Notes under the pieces: model-generated
Database searches by the model: none
The model's input: only the letters and a program-made list of their open reading frames with translations
What the model was told of the DNA's origin: nothing
In this document: positions 61,801 through 64,000 of the stretch, piece after piece
Layout of the letters: each line of letters begins with the position of its first letter
How positions within the stretch are numbered: position 1 is the stretch's first letter
Assembly: GCA_038502055.1 (NCBI GenBank)
Contig: JAXRKN010000040.1
Span: 3,224,001 to 3,288,000, forward strand
DNA from: Tanytarsus gracilentus
Taxonomy: Eukaryota > Arthropoda > Insecta > Diptera > Chironomidae
DNA length: 64,000 bases
Direction: 5' to 3'
Position numbers and translations under genes: made by a program

Positions 61801-64000
61801 ATATACGTGAAAATTACACTCTTTAAAATTTATTATTATTTTTTGCAAAAATGTGTTTCTAAAAATAAAATCGTAACAAAAATATGACTTTAGCAACAGC
61901 GCATTATGAACAAATCAACAGATTTCTTTAAGTGTACTCACGTTTTATGATTTTTTAAAAAGAAGTTATGACGACACTTAAATACACACACGCGACACTT
62001 GGAATTTTATTACTCATAGTTTAAGTATTTGCGATAAGACTTTTTTCACCAATGAGTCAATGATAAATCTATTTTCTTTTTAAATTTGCACTTATTTCAT
62101 CTCATTATTGTTTAATGACTTCTGATGCTTTGCGAAAGTAGCAAATAACTAAAAACTCTCGCAAGCCAGTTTTCATTTTCGTTTCATCAACTAATGAAAA
62201 AAAATTATTTTAAGAATTTTACTCCTTTTTTCTTTTTGAAATTTTCTCTTTTCATTTCGTTTTCGGAGAATAATTTTTACCTTTTTTCTTTCGTGAAATT
62301 TACAAAAATGTCACCAATAATTCGATTTGTAAAGTTGTAGTATTTAAAATATTAACTATAATTCAGTTTTCTAAGATAAACATTTCCATTTCCCATGTTT
62401 ATAAGAATTTAAAATTTTTCTCTAGCTTCTTTGGACCATCTGTTTCACACATCACAAAATTTAACTCTAAAATCTCACGTCTTAGAAATTATCTCTTTTC
62501 GTTTTCTCATGCTCTTGAGAGACACAAGAATCACGTATATGCGAAACTCATTTTAAATTTTGAGATTTCACACATTATGCAAAGATTCAAAAAAGTGTGT
62601 GCAAATTTCCATCATCTGTTTGCGTAAAGAAAATTGGCTTTAATGCGACTCACCTCTTGTAGGGCTTTTTTGTCAATTGTTTTAGTACTCTGGAGTGTTC
62701 TTATTACATTTTTTGCACCATCAACAACCGCCGCTTCAATTCGTAAACGATGACGCAATTCTTCTATGCGCTCTTCCAGTGATGATTCTAAATGCTCATT
62801 TGATCTCATTTCGCCATTTTCAGAACACTAAGTTTAGTTATGGATTAAATCGATCATTATACAGAAACGATATACATTTCTATATATTTACATGAACACT
62901 TACTTTACTCATTTCCCGATTTTGTTTGACCTTCAAAATTTTCAGCTTCAGAAATTCAATTTTCGCCTTCGAGTCTTCAAGCATTGTATATGCTTCGGCT
63001 AGGAGTTTTTTGTCACGACTCTGATAATTTTGCGATATTGATTGAATCATATTTTCCGTTCCATTTTTGACCTTCATCTCGATCGTCAGTTGTTTTTCCA
63101 GCGACTGCAAGTACCTGTCATTAGACTCCTCAGAATTTTCCGCTTGTGCTACCATATTAGCAGGTGCAGGAGATTGTAGATAGTCTAAAAATGCATCAAA
63201 TAAATTTTACTTAAGTGATTCGTTCCGTTAATTTTACCCTTGACCAACTTTCGTCCCCAAAACATTTAAACTATTTTTCCTCTTAATTGTGTTGCTTCTT
63301 TTAAAGTGATTCACTTTTAAGTTTAACTGAATGAGGCTTGTTGTCGTATTCGCGCTGCTGAAAGATCAACAAGATACGCGAAAAAGAAATTGCTAACACT
63401 CATTCAGAAAAATTTACTAAATTTAAATGAAAATACCTCTCAGTTGAGGAGAAAAATAATAACGCAAACGATTGAGACGAGGAAAAAAAGAGGTATGTGA
63501 TTGAGAGAAGAAAATCTGTGGACATGCGAGAAAAGGAGAATTTTTTTGAGATAAAATTGAAGCACAGTGTTCTATAAATATTTAGTGGCGTAGGCTTTGA
63601 CACTGATTCATCAGTGAGCGCGAATCTTTGTCATCTTGAACCGGTGTCATAGCCTTGAGGATTTTCTCTTACTTTTTTTTACCAAGTTCGCTGTTTTTTT
63701 CTCGAAAATAAAGAGAATCATTTTAATTGCTTACCTTTTCCGTTGCTGTTTGCTTGTGTGAGGATGATTTGGCTCTCCAATTCATGCAGCTCCGATTTTA
63801 GTTCTTGGAGTTTCGTATTACTCTTCTTTACTATAGAAGCCACATCTGATAATGCACGACGATCTGTCGCAACTTCTCGCAATTTTTCAGCACCTTCTTT
63901 TATCTTTAAAATTAAAAAATGAATTATATTTCAACATGTTTGAAGTGTGAAAAGCTTTACCTTCAGTTCCTTCCTAATTTCTTTTCGGATGGCTTCTTTA
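55877..64000 (-). CDS. Pkn: Protein kinase N (partial, N-terminus outside window)
   Basis: An AGC-family Ser/Thr kinase regulated by Rho GTPases and PDK1. Exons run from beyond 64000 to 63961, then 63903-63735, 63184-62904, 62827-62654, 59469-58300, 58174-58079, 57991-57761, 57474-56989, 56931-56684, 56630-56558, 56501-56343, 56217-56077 and 56020-55877, all in phase. Order: HR1 coiled coils that bind Rho (KEGAEKLREVATDRRALSDV; a second at 63184-62904; a third joined across the big intron as DKKALQE|AQARLIESSRKLDLL), a C2-like region (GKLEVRLMGCQDLL), a Pro-rich linker (REPPPRTHFSP), and the kinase domain: GRGHFGKV loop, AIKALKK lysine, YRDLKLDN, DFGLCKEG, activation loop TGTFCGTPEFLAPEVL. 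The tail has a turn motif (LTPPKE) and a hydrophobic motif (FKEFTY), and ends MADWC. Kinase residues look intact. The 3,184-nt intron 62653-59470 holds another gene; the 550-nt intron 63734-63185 shows nothing. Confidence 0.95.
56299..56322. repeat. AAAATC tandem repeat in a Pkn intron
   Basis: Four perfect AAAATC units within the short intron between two kinase-domain exons. It reads as a Lys-Ser run in one plus-strand frame, which is an artefact of the repeat. Confidence 0.7.
59707..61788 (-). CDS. Unrecognised 626-residue protein nested in a Pkn intron
   Basis: Three exons, 61788-61531, 61384-61004 and 60948-59707, all joined in phase 0 at clean GTGAGA and GTAAAA donors and CTAG/TTAG acceptors. 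The gene lies wholly inside one Pkn intron on the same strand, but ends in its own stop codon and shares no frame with Pkn, so it is a separate gene. It has no signal peptide or membrane segment. It is rich in Ser, Asn, Asp, Lys and Glu and looks largely disordered, with recognisable patches: TAEWIVRAQLKIKQPKKQK near the N-terminus, PPRTVHIDVYCTGSEVE in the middle, and a compact C-terminal block PVRNPACLCETCKRW (CxCxxC cysteines) followed by RERAYSFGETPITRTNFWRR. I recognise no family. The C-terminal block looks like the constrained part and could bind metal or a partner (inference). Confidence 0.75.
61789..62653. other. Pkn intron upstream of the nested gene
   Basis: Non-coding AT-rich DNA between Pkn exon 62827-62654 and the start of the nested gene; it should contain the nested gene's promoter. 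No strong TATA box on the minus strand is recognised. Confidence 0.5.

Overview
The window is eukaryotic and almost certainly insect, most likely a fly (Diptera), possibly a midge or other nematoceran. The evidence is spliced genes with short GT-AG introns (often 50-130 nt), very AT-rich DNA, and insect-type families: Osiris (DUF1676) proteins, cuticle chitin-binding CPAP1 proteins, and a fly-like HPD, COX6A and Pkn. The species is not determined here. Exons were joined by eye from splice signals, reading phase and family similarity. Every multi-exon model that lies entirely inside the window keeps its reading frame to a stop codon.

Layout. 1-7.4 kb: AT-rich DNA with no gene I can support. 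7.5-15.0 kb: a divergent Osiris-like gene and a typical Osiris gene, both on +. 15.4-16.1 kb: a secreted C-type lectin on -, tail to tail with the Osiris gene. 16.9-29.3 kb: three CPAP1 genes on +, with a small candidate membrane protein between the second and third. 31.3-36.3 kb: a complete 21-exon type I diacylglycerol kinase on -. 36.3-41.6 kb: no gene seen. 41.6-42.2 kb: cytochrome c oxidase subunit 6A on +. 44.0-53.2 kb: an 11-exon DPP10-like pseudo-peptidase on +, whose 4.7-kb first intron contains a complete 7-exon HPD gene on -. 54.5-54.9 kb: tRNA-splicing endonuclease subunit 15 on +. 55.9 kb to the window end: protein kinase N on -, complete at its C-terminus but running off the window at its N-terminus. 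A 3.2-kb intron of Pkn holds a same-strand three-exon gene encoding a 626-residue protein that I do not recognise.

How the genes fit together. The left half (Osiris and CPAP1) reads as a cuticle and apical extracellular matrix neighbourhood. The right half is mixed housekeeping and signalling: lipid second messengers (DGK), respiration (COX6A), tyrosine breakdown (HPD), membrane excitability (DPP10-like), tRNA splicing (Sen15) and Rho/PDK1 signalling (Pkn). The least expected features are the two nested genes, a 60-nt frame-preserving intron inside the DGK catalytic domain, an HPD first coding exon consisting only of ATG, and an ATTTA repeat shared by the convergent Osiris and lectin 3' ends.
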